Assembly (NCBI RefSeq): GCF_025311495.1
Contig: NZ_CP104398.1
Coordinates: forward strand, 1,302,001 to 1,366,000
DNA length: 64,000 bases
Direction of reading: 5' to 3'
DNA from: Limosilactobacillus oris
GTDB taxonomy: Bacteria; Bacillota; Bacilli; Lactobacillales; Lactobacillaceae
Below are positions 1-8,088 of this stretch, in pieces. The notes beneath the pieces were generated by a model. That model was not told the origin of the DNA. It saw only the letters and a list, made by a program, of their open reading frames with translations, and did not search any database. Made by a program: the position numbers and the translations under genes. How positions within the stretch are numbered: position 1 is the stretch's first letter; each line of letters opens with the position of its first letter.

Positions 1-1
1 T

Positions 2-52
2 TATGAAAAAATGGGTGATGTATTTCGTGATAAGGTAGATTGTAAAATTTAG
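2..52 (+). pseudogene. 3' end of a truncated reading frame at the window edge
   Basis: The frame is open from the left edge and encodes YEKMGDVFRDKVDCKI before a TAG. The last codons lie in a sequence (34-51) that matches an IS30-type terminal repeat, so the natural C-terminus was probably replaced. I do not recognise the protein. Too short for a functional call. Confidence 0.25.
34..51 (+). repeat. IS30-type terminal inverted repeat, solo left end
   Basis: Bases 34-51 match the inverted complement of 5043-5060 at 17 of 18 positions (the core agattgtaaaattta is identical over 15). 5043-5060 is the outer end of the IS30 remnant, and the intact IS30 at 21547 starts with the same ggcagattgtaaaa. 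No IS30 sequence follows to the right, so this is a solo end in inverted orientation to the one at 5060. Confidence 0.5.
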
Positions 53-120
53 AAGACTTAGATATACCAACTTGTTTATCAGTTGGAAACAATTAGAAAC
101 GATTTCCACGAAAAATAAGT

Positions 121-149
121 TTGAAAGATTCAAGGAGTTGTATTATATT
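121..149 (+). promoter_or_regulatory. Predicted promoter of the LPXTG protein gene
   Basis: TTGAAA (121-126) and TATATT (144-149) are separated by 17 bp. A strong Shine-Dalgarno (GGAGGG, 175-180) precedes the ATG at 187. Confidence 0.55.
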
Positions 150-186
150 GAGGACGTAGAATAAATAATATTATGGAGGGTCGATT

Positions 187-2727
187 ATGTTATCGAGGAA
201 TAATTGGAAAGAACAAGTTCGGCAACAAAAACCGAAGAAACAACGGTTTACGATTAAGAAATTAACCATTGGAGTTGCTTCGGTTTTGATTGGTTTCACA
301 TTTATGGGAATGAGTGCTTCAGCCGACGCTCAAACCACATCTGCTACTGGTACTCAAACAGGTATAGCATCTGCTACTGATACAACAACACCAATTGCAC
401 CATCTACCACTGTACCTAGCTATGATGGTACAAAAGTAGTTGATACACCTTTTTATAACAACCCTCAAGGTACAAATTCAAAACTAATCGACAATAAATC
501 TAAAGATGGACAGTATAACATTTACTTCACTGCAAAAGATGCATCTGGTAAGGAATACGCTAGTTCATATGCTGTAGAAAAAAGTAATGCTCCTATTCAT
601 TCCTTATTGGATAAGGATGCTGGTGCATACGATCCAAATAGTTTAGAACTTCATTTTTACTATCAAAACAATGGTGATCAAGATCAGACAATTAATTATA
701 CTTTGAGAATGCCTGATTGGCTTAATCCTTATAAGCCAAAAGGTACAGAATCTAGTTTAGTTCCAGATAGTAGTAGAATAAATGATGTTAAAGTTACTAG
801 CAAACAAGGTAATACTTATGACATCAGTTCTGTAACTAAAACTTTAGATGGAGTTGAATCACGTGATGGTGATTTGCGCCGCGTAAAGGATGTGCCAGTT
901 AATTTAACTGTTAAAGCTAATGATGCAATCAATTTGGTCATTCCGTTTGTCCTTAACACTACTGCTAAGGAGTCTACTGGCCGGATTGATGACAACAATG
1001 ACTTTTATGTTTTGGAAAATGGACAACAGACTGGTCATTTGAATGTCAGATCTTCAACTTATGCGCCATTATATCCAGAAGACAAGATTTATCCAAGGGT
1101 TAAGGTAGGAAATCACACTTATACTGATGAATACCCAGATAATCCAGGTGCATTTACTTGGGATCTTTCTGTGTTTCGTGATGAAGACTTCCTAAATGGT
1201 TATCCTGATGGTATATATGAGGCCAGCACGCCAACTAACAAAAGTACTGTCTATGGCAGCTATACCTTTTCGTATTTATCTCTTAATAAATATGAAGATT
1301 ATCTAACTAAGAATGGATTTACTGTAGCCTTTAGTAACAGTAACGGCAAGCCAATGCCATATTACAGGTATACTTTAAGTGTAAGTGGTGCAAAGCTGGT
1401 TGATAGAAATGGTAATCCAGTACAAGATGAAACCAAGGGACATCCTTATAAGGGACGTCGTTATTTTGAAGTTGTACCGGTAATTTTGCTTAATCAAGAT
1501 GAAACTTATACAACCAAAACTGCACCAACTGCTTGGGATCCATCTACTATGGTTAATAAAGTTGCCGATCCAACTAATTATCGCTACTGGGATCAAAAGA
1601 CCGATAGCGCAGTTAGAAGGGATAATACTGCAGCACAACTAACTGCTAAAGACTTTACGGTAACTATCACTAAAGATGGTCAAGCCGTTAAGCCAGATGC
1701 TAACGGAAAGTATGATTTGTCTAAGCCAGGAACTTATACTGTTACTTATTCTAGAGATTTCAATGGCACGACAATTTCTAATTCTGGTCAAATTACTGTA
1801 ACTCCAGTTGAAGACACTACAGTAACGTACACGTTCTACGATGAGACTGACAAGAAGCCAGTTGAGGGTCATGATGTTACTGTCACTGGTCAGCCTGGTA
1901 CTGATCAAAAGGTAAATCTTACTACCCCAGAAGGCTACAAGCTTGCTGAAGGTCAAACCTTACCAACTAGTGTCACGATACCAAATGCAAACGAGACAAT
2001 TACTATTCATCTTGTTCACGCTACTAAGGATATCAAGCCAAATGATCCAGGTGTAAATCCAAGCAATCCTGTATATGCTGATATGTTCAAGACCGTAACT
2101 CGGACAATCAAGGTTAACAACCCAGATAGAATGGTTGATACTACAACACAGCAGGTTAACTTCAACCGGACTAAGACCATAGATGAAGTTACTGATGAGG
2201 TTATTTCCTATGGTAACTGGACATTAGCAACTGGTTCGGCTAAGGATTGGGGTCAATTCAATGTTCCACAACTCGACGGCTTTATCTCATATGTTGATGG
2301 TAATGCTGCTAAGAAAGTTGCTGAAGAAAACGTAACTGCTGATACAGCTGACGTAACTGTAGAAGTAACTTACAAGAACTCCGGCAACAATGGTAACAAT
2401 ACCACCCCTGACGATGACGGCAACCATAACACTAACCCTGGTGATAATGGTAACCACAATACTAACCCAGGTAATAACAACGATATCAATAATGGTACCC
2501 AAAACGGTAATAACAACGGTATCAATAATGGTACCCAAAACGGTAATGGCAACAAGACCGTAAACACTAATGTTACTGACAACGGTAATGGTGACAACAG
2601 TCAAAACAACAAGCAAGCATTACCACAAACAGGTAATACTAAGAATGATGCGGCTGTAGCTGGATTAGGTTTAGCTGGCTTACTGGCAATGCTTGGTTTA
2701 GGCGGATTGAAGAAGAAACGCAACTAG
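187..2727 (+). CDS. LPXTG-anchored surface protein with MucBP/Mub-like repeats
   Basis: An 846-residue secreted protein probably displayed on the cell wall as an adhesin. Residues 1-48 form a YSIRK-like signal peptide (FTIKKLTIGVASVLIGFTF, then a cut near SASADA). The long N-terminal part has no motif I can name. Residues about 490-540 look like an Ig-like bacterial domain (KPGTYTVTYS). Residues about 545-615 resemble a MucBP domain (TVTYTFYDETDKKPVEG) and residues about 635-735 a Mub B2-like module (TVTRTIKVNNPDRMV). A low-complexity Asn/Gly/Thr linker with two imperfect repeat families follows. The sorting signal is LPQTG at residue 812, a hydrophobic helix and a KKKRN tail. It is clearly more AT-rich than the housekeeping genes and is flanked by insertion sequences, which suggests acquisition. 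Mucin or matrix binding is inferred from domain type only. Confidence 0.88.
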   Translation: MLSRNNWKEQVRQQKPKKQRFTIKKLTIGVASVLIGFTFMGMSASADAQTTSATGTQTGIASATDTTTPIAPSTTVPSYDGTKVVDTPFYNNPQGTNSKLIDNKSKDGQYNIYFTAKDASGKEYASSYAVEKSNAPIHSLLDKDAGAYDPNSLELHFYYQNNGDQDQTINYTLRMPDWLNPYKPKGTESSLVPDSSRINDVKVTSKQGNTYDISSVTKTLDGVESRDGDLRRVKDVPVNLTVKANDAINLVIPFVLNTTAKESTGRIDDNNDFYVLENGQQTGHLNVRSSTYAPLYPEDKIYPRVKVGNHTYTDEYPDNPGAFTWDLSVFRDEDFLNGYPDGIYEASTPTNKSTVYGSYTFSYLSLNKYEDYLTKNGFTVAFSNSNGKPMPYYRYTLSVSGAKLVDRNGNPVQDETKGHPYKGRRYFEVVPVILLNQDETYTTKTAPTAWDPSTMVNKVADPTNYRYWDQKTDSAVRRDNTAAQLTAKDFTVTITKDGQAVKPDANGKYDLSKPGTYTVTYSRDFNGTTISNSGQITVTPVEDTTVTYTFYDETDKKPVEGHDVTVTGQPGTDQKVNLTTPEGYKLAEGQTLPTSVTIPNANETITIHLVHATKDIKPNDPGVNPSNPVYADMFKTVTRTIKVNNPDRMVDTTTQQVNFNRTKTIDEVTDEVISYGNWTLATGSAKDWGQFNVPQLDGFISYVDGNAAKKVAEENVTADTADVTVEVTYKNSGNNGNNTTPDDDGNHNTNPGDNGNHNTNPGNNNDINNGTQNGNNNGINNGTQNGNGNKTVNTNVTDNGNGDNSQNNKQALPQTGNTKNDAAVAGLGLAGLLAMLGLGGLKKKRN
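2420..2560 (+). repeat. Tandem coding repeats in the adhesin wall-spanning linker
   Basis: Two short repeat types lie in frame. A unit encoding NHNTNPG occurs twice, and a unit encoding NNGTQNG plus an N/G spacer occurs twice, with near-identical DNA (aataatggtacccaaaacgg repeated). Such linkers can vary in length by slippage. Confidence 0.7.
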
Positions 2728-2843
2728 ATAACATAATTTTCTTTCCCAATATTTAAGTGCTGTATTCGATTCGTCTAAACTATGAAAAGGACTACTTAGG
2801 GCACTATTGCCTGTCAAGTATACAGTTCAAATAGAAAAATTAT

Positions 2844-3761
2844 TTATGCGGCTTGAGCGCGGAATTTTTCCGCGGTCAAGCCGTTTTTGGTTGCGTAGGC
2901 TCGTTGAGTGTTGAAATATTTAATGGCGTCCTTTACAGATTGCTCTAATTCTTCCAATGTTTTAGGTCGAGAGCGTTTAGCTAACCAGATGAGCTTAAAG
3001 TCATTCCACCAACGCTCCATTGGCGAGTTTTCCCAAGGATGGCCCGGATGTGACATACTGTGAATGCAATTCTGGCTAGCCAAATAGTCATTAAAAACCA
3101 TTGAACAGTATGCTGATCCGCGATCCGTATGGATCAGCGGATGGGCGTCTGGTTCTACTTTGAAGGCGCGCTTAAAGGATTCGATCGCTGATGCGGCCGT
3201 TTCAGTAGCTGAAATGTTGTAGCTCAAAACATAGCGACCATATAGATCCATTACTACATGTACGCGCGCCTTCCTTACCTGCTCACTACCATATAGGACT
3301 TCGGTCGTGTCAGTTACCCAAACCTCATTCTTACTCTGACGATCAAATTGCTCATTGAGTAAGTTGTCATTGATATATTCTTCGTGACGTTTAATCCGAT
3401 TATGTTTCTTCTTACGGACATTTGCCTTGATCCCGTGATTTCTCATACAGTTAGTAACTCGCTTTAAGCCGACCTTGAAATTCAATTTATTTTCAAAAGC
3501 TAGTTGTGTCGTCATACCTAAATACCCCAAGGTCCACTTATGCTTATCTTCTAATTCCAAAATGGCCTTAAGTAATGCTGCTTGTTCATTATCATGGGCA
3601 TTTGGCTTTCGATGAGTCCACTTGTAGTAAGCATCTCTAGTAATACCCGCGATCTCGCTTAAAGTGCTGATTGGCCACCCGTACTCTTCATTTAGTTCTT
3701 TGATGACTTGTTGTTTGAAGAACTTTTCGCCTCCCGACTGCGAATTTCCATTAATTTTTTT
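2844..3761 (-). CDS. IS3-family transposase OrfB (DDE integrase), read by -1 frameshift
   Basis: The catalytic half of an IS3-family transposase. The frame is open from the slippery heptamer at 3755-3761 to the stop at 2844, about 305 residues. The typical OrfB start region is visible (STLSEIAGITRDAYYKW), followed by an rve/DDE core with VWVTDTTEV (first Asp), HTDRGSAY (second Asp) and PWENSPMERWW (Glu). An internal ATG at 3560 would lose the N-terminal HTH-21-like part. The expected product is an OrfAB fusion made with the upstream frame. The gene ends 36 bp inside the left terminal repeat. All catalytic motifs are present. Confidence 0.85.
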   Translation of the reverse strand, partial: KKINGNSQSGGEKFFKQQVIKELNEEYGWPISTLSEIAGITRDAYYKWTHRKPNAHDNEQAALLKAILELEDKHKWTLGYLGMTTQLAFENKLNFKVGLKRVTNCMRNHGIKANVRKKKHNRIKRHEEYINDNLLNEQFDRQSKNEVWVTDTTEVLYGSEQVRKARVHVVMDLYGRYVLSYNISATETAASAIESFKRAFKVEPDAHPLIHTDRGSAYCSMVFNDYLASQNCIHSMSHPGHPWENSPMERWWNDFKLIWLAKRSRPKTLEELEQSVKDAIKYFNTQRAYATKNGLTAEKFRAQAA

Positions 3762-4405
3762 GCGAAGGCGACCTCCATCTCATTCCGTTTCATTTCAGCC
3801 TTCAATAGCCGGTTCTCCGCTCTTAATTTATCTAGTTCTGTCCACTCTGCTTTAGGCTTAGCTTTACCCCGCCGATCACGAAGTGATTGCGGGTCATTAC
3901 CACTCTTACGATATTTCTGATACCATCCATAAACCTGTTGGTAACTCACATGATATTTATTGACGGCCCAATTGTAATTAACGTCGTGCTTGATTAAGTC
4001 CTCAATGATCAATAATCGTTCTTCAAAAGTAGTTTTGCGTCCTGGCATAATTGAATCTCGCTTTCTTGGCGTATAAGCCTTCAGTTTTGATTCATTATAC
4101 TGGATAATCCAGTCTGATAACTGTTTATCTGATTTTAATCCATGTTTAACTGCGAATACTCGAAGGGAATCGGTTGATTCCTGGTACTGCTGAATTAAAG
4201 CCAACTTAAATTCTCTTGAGTAACTATGATTGTGGTGATCAGATCGCAGTCCGTCAATACCTTGGTATTTATAAAGAAGTCGCCAAGACAAAACAGTGCT
4301 CTTGCCAACTGCATACTTCCATGTAACTTCTTTAATACTTGAATGATCTAATTCATGTAATATTAATAGTTTCTCTTCCGCGTTATATTTTGATTTCCTA
4401 GACAT
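3692..4405 (-). CDS. IS3-family OrfA, DNA-binding HTH protein
   Basis: A 237-residue protein with two helix-turn-helix segments, near residues 10-50 (EEKLLILHELDHSSIKEVTWKY) and 120-170 (FEERLLIIEDLIKHDVNYNW). A leucine-rich coiled segment follows near the C-terminus (ELDKLRAENRLLKAEMKRNEME). OrfA binds the terminal repeats and supplies the N-terminal half of the OrfAB transposase. Its 3' end overlaps the orfB frame. The two-HTH layout and the length fit the IS150 group, known from lactobacilli. The start ATG lies 60 bp inside the right end of the element. Confidence 0.85.
   Translation of the reverse strand: MSRKSKYNAEEKLLILHELDHSSIKEVTWKYAVGKSTVLSWRLLYKYQGIDGLRSDHHNHSYSREFKLALIQQYQESTDSLRVFAVKHGLKSDKQLSDWIIQYNESKLKAYTPRKRDSIMPGRKTTFEERLLIIEDLIKHDVNYNWAVNKYHVSYQQVYGWYQKYRKSGNDPQSLRDRRGKAKPKAEWTELDKLRAENRLLKAEMKRNEMEVAFAKKLMEIRSREAKSSSNNKSSKN
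3755..3761 (-). promoter_or_regulatory. A_AAA_AAA slippery site for programmed -1 frameshifting
   Basis: Seven consecutive A residues on the minus strand sit in the orfA frame as gcA AAA AAA. A -1 slip here enters the orfB frame, which is open from this point. This is the standard arrangement for making the OrfAB transposase in the IS3 family. Confidence 0.75.
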
Positions 4406-4560
4406 AGAAAAATGCCCTCCAAGTATAAGATGAATTTTCTATTTCATCTGTATACTTAGAGGGCATTATAACCTAGTATTTATTGTAAGCAGCCCTTTTT
4501 TTGTTGGTAAATTAGACTCTTTGTTAATCGGTAAGGATGAAGAGAATTTAGAGAACTAGA

Positions 4561-4959
4561 CTAAGCTACTTTAGCTATTGGTCTAGTTCTCTTTTTTGAT
4601 AATTCCCGAATCATGAGATTAGAAGTCTTCAACGAAACGAGAATCCTAATCCGGAAATGGAAGAAGTTGCGATAGTCATATGCGGTCCGTTTGATTACTT
4701 TAATTTTATTATTGGTGCCTTCGATTAGTCGTTTGAGGTTAACCGTTAATGAGCATTTCCGGCCACGATAACTAAGCTTAGTTTCGTGGTCGGCTTGCGC
4801 ACTAGTCGCATGGTATTCAACCTTTAACCGGTGAATTTCATTAAAGATAGTAGTCTTACTAAAGCCCAGGTAATCAGCGATATATCGAAGAGATTGCTTT
4901 TCATGACGAAGCGTTTCGATGACAATGCGGTCTTCAAATGATAAAATAGTGGTGCCCAT
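4561..4959 (-). pseudogene. Chimeric transposase remnant: IS30 N-terminus fused to ISL3 C-terminus
   Basis: The 132-codon frame starts like an IS30-family transposase (MGTTILSFEDRIVIETLRHE, then YIADYLGFSKTTIFNE) and matches the intact copy at 21648 up to about residue 82. It then switches to the characteristic ISL3-family tail: GTNNKIKVIKRTAYDYRNFF followed by HFRIRILVSL. The switch falls at LKRLIE/GTNN, where both families have similar residues. The IS30 DDE domain and nearly all of the ISL3 protein are missing, so neither activity is expected. The frame remained open across the junction. Confidence 0.8.
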
Positions 4960-5060
4960 AAAGGTCCTTCTTTCTAATGGAATGTTGTGGTGACACCATT
5001 AAAGACCTTTATGGATTTTTCTGTCCACTAAAATGTTCAATTTAAATTTTACAATCTGCC
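4561..5060 (-). mobile_element. IS30-family remnant with one terminal repeat
   Basis: Upstream of the chimeric frame, 4960-5060 is the IS30 leader and terminal repeat. It parallels 21547-21647 in the intact copy, with the shared aaggtccttctttctaatgg block and an outer end at ctgcc (5060). The opposite end was lost where ISL3 sequence joins. Confidence 0.7.
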
Positions 5061-5180
5061 ATTTTATTGTATTGAGGGTGTGAAGCTTAATACAATCGTT
5101 GCATTTTGTCGCAAAATTCAATTTGCTATTCCCCATCTATTTGCTATCATAATATTAAAATTCAAGTTGAGGGGATTAAA

Positions 5181-5452
5181 ATGCGATTAAAGCAACTCCA
5201 TGATTACGTAAAATAGAATTATACGGACGGGCAATTCGACCAAAACTATTCTTACGAAGCCAACCAGGCTAATCCGGCATCCGATTTTTGGATGGGTCAG
5301 CAACAAGCACGGCGGGATTTCCAAAATGGGGGCAGATTTAAATTCTACCCTCTGCTATTAGTTAAGATTGGCTCACGCTGAAACGACTGACGGAAGTTAA
5401 AAACTTTGTTGAAGGGTACAACTGTGAGAAACGCAAGCTAGCGTCAAAGTAG
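5181..5452 (+). pseudogene. Decayed small gene, function unknown
   Basis: An ATG at 5181 follows a good Shine-Dalgarno (GAGGGG). The frame reads MRLKQLHDYVK, hits a TAG at 5214-5216, and then continues with plausible coding sequence (NYTDGQFDQNYSYEANQ, then DFWMGQQQARRDFQNGG) to a TGA at 5379-5381. A shifted frame then looks coding up to 5452 (LKRLTEVKNFVEGYNC). One nonsense and one frameshift mutation in a short ancestral gene would explain this. I do not recognise the family. Confidence 0.4.
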
Positions 5453-5482
5453 CAGTTCGGCTAGGAGCCAAAGGAGGACTAA

Positions 5483-5668
5483 ATGAAAGCAAATAACCGT
5501 AGTTCAGTCATTGCAATCTGTTCATCACTAAATGCCCTCTTCCTGATTGGCTTGGTAATCTTTGATCGGTATTGGGATACCGCACCTGGATGGGTATTTT
5601 ATCCCTATGTTTTCCTCATGGTAATTAATGCTGGGATATTAATAGTCGCTGCTATGAAAAAGGAGTGA
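5483..5668 (+). CDS. Small two-helix membrane protein, unknown function
   Basis: A 61-residue protein with a strong Shine-Dalgarno (AAAGGAGG) six bases before the ATG. Two hydrophobic helices are visible, residues about 9-27 (IAICSSLNALFLIGLVIF) and 38-57 (WVFYPYVFLMVINAGILIVA), ending in a short KKE tail. It is followed after five bases by another short frame with its own Shine-Dalgarno, so the two probably form a small operon. Size and layout would suit a bacteriocin-immunity or stress peptide, but nothing specific supports that. Confidence 0.55.
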   Translation: MKANNRSSVIAICSSLNALFLIGLVIFDRYWDTAPGWVFYPYVFLMVINAGILIVAAMKKE

Positions 5669-5673
5669 GCAGA

Positions 5674-5760
5674 ATGCTTGATGACGTCCTAAAAGATAAA
5701 AAATGGCCCTTATGGAAGCGAATCGTCTACTTAGTGGCCTTGCCCTTGCCGATTAAATAG
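5674..5760 (+). CDS. 28-residue peptide, unknown function
   Basis: A short frame downstream of the two-helix membrane protein, beginning MLDDVLKDKKWPLW and ending in a hydrophobic VYLVALPLPIK. An AAAAAGGAG Shine-Dalgarno overlaps the end of the preceding gene. It is amphipathic at the start and hydrophobic at the end. It may be a genuine small peptide or the truncated start of a membrane protein. Confidence 0.35.
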   Translation: MLDDVLKDKKWPLWKRIVYLVALPLPIK

Positions 5761-5778
5761 CAAATTTTAACCTGAAAC

Positions 5779-5824
5779 GTAAAATTCCCCGATCTAGTTA
5801 CCGTAACTAAGTCGGGGGATTTTA
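5779..5824. terminator. Bidirectional intrinsic terminator, rib operon and small-ORF operon
   Basis: Stem gtaaaattcccc/ggggattttac around a short internal hairpin. The A/T flanks serve both strands, between convergent genes. Confidence 0.75.
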
Positions 5825-5831
5825 CATTATT

Positions 5832-6296
5832 TTACCCAATCTGCCGCGCCAGGGAGATCATCTCTAGCAGGCTTTGAGCAGTACTGCTGCCCTCGTTGCC
5901 CATTTTGAGGCCGGACCGTTGCAGGGCCTGGTCGATGTTGTCGGTCGTCAAAATTCCAAAGGTCACCGGCACCTTCCCCTGCAGGTTGAGTTCCATAATC
6001 CCCTTAGTGACGCTTTGGCAAATCAAGTCGTAGTGGTCGGTCCCGCCCTTGATTACGGCCCCGAGGGTCATCACGCCGTCGTAGCGTTCAGTCGCCACCA
6101 AGCGTTTGGCCGCGAAGGGAATCTCAAAGGCCCCAGGAACATGGTAAACGTCGATCCGGTCGCTCGCCAGGCCGAACTTTTTCAGAGTGCCAACCGCCCC
6201 AGCAACCAGCTGACTAGTCACCGTCGAATTAAAATCCCCCACTACAATTGCGATTTGCAGGTTCGTTTGGTCAAATTTTCCTTGGTATTCATTCAT
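5832..6296 (-). CDS. ribH: 6,7-dimethyl-8-ribityllumazine synthase
   Basis: This enzyme condenses 5-amino-6-ribitylamino-uracil with 3,4-dihydroxy-2-butanone 4-phosphate to give lumazine, the penultimate step of riboflavin synthesis. The 154 residues match the family size. Conserved segments include [45 protein letters not shown] (with the general acid/base His) and [15 protein letters not shown]. It is the last gene of ribDEBAH, one base after ribBA, and presumably forms the icosahedral shell that can house RibE. The start ATG lies at the ribBA stop. Confidence 0.95.
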   Translation of the reverse strand: MNEYQGKFDQTNLQIAIVVGDFNSTVTSQLVAGAVGTLKKFGLASDRIDVYHVPGAFEIPFAAKRLVATERYDGVMTLGAVIKGGTDHYDLICQSVTKGIMELNLQGKVPVTFGILTTDNIDQALQRSGLKMGNEGSSTAQSLLEMISLARQIG

Positions 6297-6297
6297 C

Positions 6298-7482
6298 TTA
6301 ATCTGCCTCCAATGTTAATAAGTGGTGAAATTTTTCCTTCTTTGTCGCCAGGTAACGCCGGTCATACCGATTGGGCTGGATTTCCAGCGGGACCCGCCGG
6401 GTAATTTCAATCCCGTCGAGCCGTAACTGGCTAATCTTATCCGGGTTGTTGGTCAAAAGGGCCACCCGGCGAACCCCGAGCTGCTTGAGCATCTTCGCAG
6501 CCAGGTCGTACTGGCGCTCATCGGGCCGGAAACCCAGCTGCTCATTCGCCTCCACGGTATCGTAGCCCTGCTCCTGAAGACGGTAGGCCCGGAGCTTGTT
6601 TTCCAAGCCGATTCCCCGACCCTCTTGACGCAGGTAGAGGACTACGCCCCGACCCGTAGCGTTGATTCGCTCCATTGCCGCGTGAAGCTGGGGCCCGCAG
6701 TCGCAGCGGAGCGACCCCAGAACGTCACCGGTAAAGCACTCCGAATGCAGGCGCACCATAACCGGTTCTTCACCAGTGAGGTCACCCTTGATGAGAGCCA
6801 GGTTGTCACCGGCAAACCGGCGCAGGCGAAAGTCGCCGTATGCACTCGGCAGCTTGACCTCCTCTACCGGCCTACTCACCGGGTTTCGCCGGTATTCCTG
6901 CAGGTCCTTGATCGTGATGATCGGCAAGCCGTACTCGGCCGCCATTTCGTGGAGCTCCGGCGACCGAGCCATCTCGCCGTTGTCCTTGAGGATTTCGCAA
7001 ATGTAGGCCACCGGTTCGACTCCCGCCAGCTTGGCGAGGTCGACCGCCGCCTCGGTGTGACCGTTCCGTTCCAGTACCCCGCCAGCCTTGGCAACCAGTG
7101 GGAAAATATGCCCCGGCTTATAAAAATCAGCGTTCCGGGAAGCCGGATCCGCCAGGTGGCTAATCGTTCGGCAGCGATCAAAGGCAGAAATCCCGGTGGT
7201 GGTTGAATGGTGGTCGACGCTAATCGTAAAGGCCGTGCCGAACGGGTCCGTATTATCGACCGTCATCTGCCGCAGTTCGAGCCGGTCAGCCACGGCAGGC
7301 GCCATCGGTACGCACATCAACCCCCGGGCGTGCTTGGTCATGAAGTTGACCTTAGCGGGCGTGGCCTTGCTAGCCAGGCCGACCAAATCACCTTCGGCTT
7401 CCCGGTCAAGGTCGTCCATGACAATGACCAGCCCGCCCTGTTTTAGCTGTTCAATTGCTGCTTGTATTTTCTTAACGTCCAT
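6298..7482 (-). CDS. ribBA: Bifunctional 3,4-DHBP synthase / GTP cyclohydrolase II
   Basis: This enzyme supplies both riboflavin precursors: GTP cyclohydrolase II opens GTP, and DHBP synthase converts ribulose 5-phosphate. The 394 residues match the two-domain family. The N-terminal half (about 1-200) has [16 protein letters not shown] and the [13 protein letters not shown] motif of DHBP synthase. The C-terminal half has the zinc-binding [18 protein letters not shown] cluster and the [15 protein letters not shown] motif of GTP cyclohydrolase II. It lies 3 bp after ribE and 1 bp before ribH, so translation is probably coupled. Both active sites look intact. Confidence 0.95.
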   Translation of the reverse strand: MDVKKIQAAIEQLKQGGLVIVMDDLDREAEGDLVGLASKATPAKVNFMTKHARGLMCVPMAPAVADRLELRQMTVDNTDPFGTAFTISVDHHSTTTGISAFDRCRTISHLADPASRNADFYKPGHIFPLVAKAGGVLERNGHTEAAVDLAKLAGVEPVAYICEILKDNGEMARSPELHEMAAEYGLPIITIKDLQEYRRNPVSRPVEEVKLPSAYGDFRLRRFAGDNLALIKGDLTGEEPVMVRLHSECFTGDVLGSLRCDCGPQLHAAMERINATGRGVVLYLRQEGRGIGLENKLRAYRLQEQGYDTVEANEQLGFRPDERQYDLAAKMLKQLGVRRVALLTNNPDKISQLRLDGIEITRRVPLEIQPNRYDRRYLATKKEKFHHLLTLEAD

Positions 7483-7485
7483 CGT

Positions 7486-8088
7486 TTATTCCGCCCCTCT
7501 CTGCAAATTTGCGACAACGTACTTGCCTAAAATGTCGGTTTCTAAGTTAACCAAACTTCCTTCCTGGAGCTGGTCGAGGTTGGTCACGGTCTGGGTATGC
7601 GGAATCAGACCGACGGAAAACCATTCTGGACCGACCGCCATAACCGTCAGGCTGACCCCGTTGATGGCGACGCTCCCCTGGGCAACGACCTGGCCTTGAA
7701 GCCGGTGCGGGAGGGCGAAGCGGACCTCAATCGCGTTTTCGTTGACCCGGCGCTCGACCACGTGCGTCACCTCATCGACGTGCCCCGTAACAATGTGGCC
7801 CTCCAGGCGGTCGCCAACCTGCACTGACCGTTCCAAATTGACCAGGTCACCAGTGTGCCGCTCCCGAAAGGTCGTCTTCTCAAAGGTTTGGGGCATCAAG
7901 GTCACCCGAAACGCCCGCTGGTCCCGAGCAACCACGGTCAGGCAGGTACCATCAACGGCGACCGAGTCCCCGATTGCCAGTTCCGTTAATATTTCCGCGT
8001 TCGTCGGCGCCAGCGTCAGTTCGATTGTCTCGCCCCGCTTTTGCAACTCCGTAATTTTGCCAGTTCCTTGTACTAATCCACTAAACAT
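7486..8088 (-). CDS. ribE: Riboflavin synthase alpha subunit
   Basis: The final enzyme of riboflavin synthesis. It dismutates two lumazine molecules to riboflavin and the ribitylamino-uracil. From the chosen ATG at 8088 (MFSGLVQGTGKI) the protein has 200 residues, the normal length. An upstream in-frame start at 8109 would add MRKGSGK, but the GGGAG Shine-Dalgarno lies at the right distance from 8088. Two lumazine-binding repeats are visible: VDGTCLTV with FRVTLMPQTF, and INGVSLTV with FSVGLIPHT. Its start overlaps the ribD stop by a few bases. Confidence 0.94.
   Translation of the reverse strand: MFSGLVQGTGKITELQKRGETIELTLAPTNAEILTELAIGDSVAVDGTCLTVVARDQRAFRVTLMPQTFEKTTFRERHTGDLVNLERSVQVGDRLEGHIVTGHVDEVTHVVERRVNENAIEVRFALPHRLQGQVVAQGSVAINGVSLTVMAVGPEWFSVGLIPHTQTVTNLDQLQEGSLVNLETDILGKYVVANLQRGAE

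Larger units (their letters stand above)
2808..4465 (-). mobile_element. IS3-family insertion sequence (IS150-like), structurally complete
   Basis: The element carries orfA and orfB in overlapping frames between imperfect terminal repeats. The left end reads tgcctgtcaagtatacag inward and the right end reads tgccctctaagtatacag inward, followed on both sides by a similar aaatagaaaa stretch. If the repeats start one base further in, both flanks carry ATT (2806-2808 and 4465-4467), which would be a 3-bp target duplication. With TG..CA ends no clean duplication is seen. Both frames and the frameshift signal look intact, so it may be active. Confidence 0.85.

Noticed and set aside
2420-2560. CRISPR-like repeats
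   Set aside because: The repeats are in frame, short and encode the low-complexity linker of the adhesin; no spacer structure.
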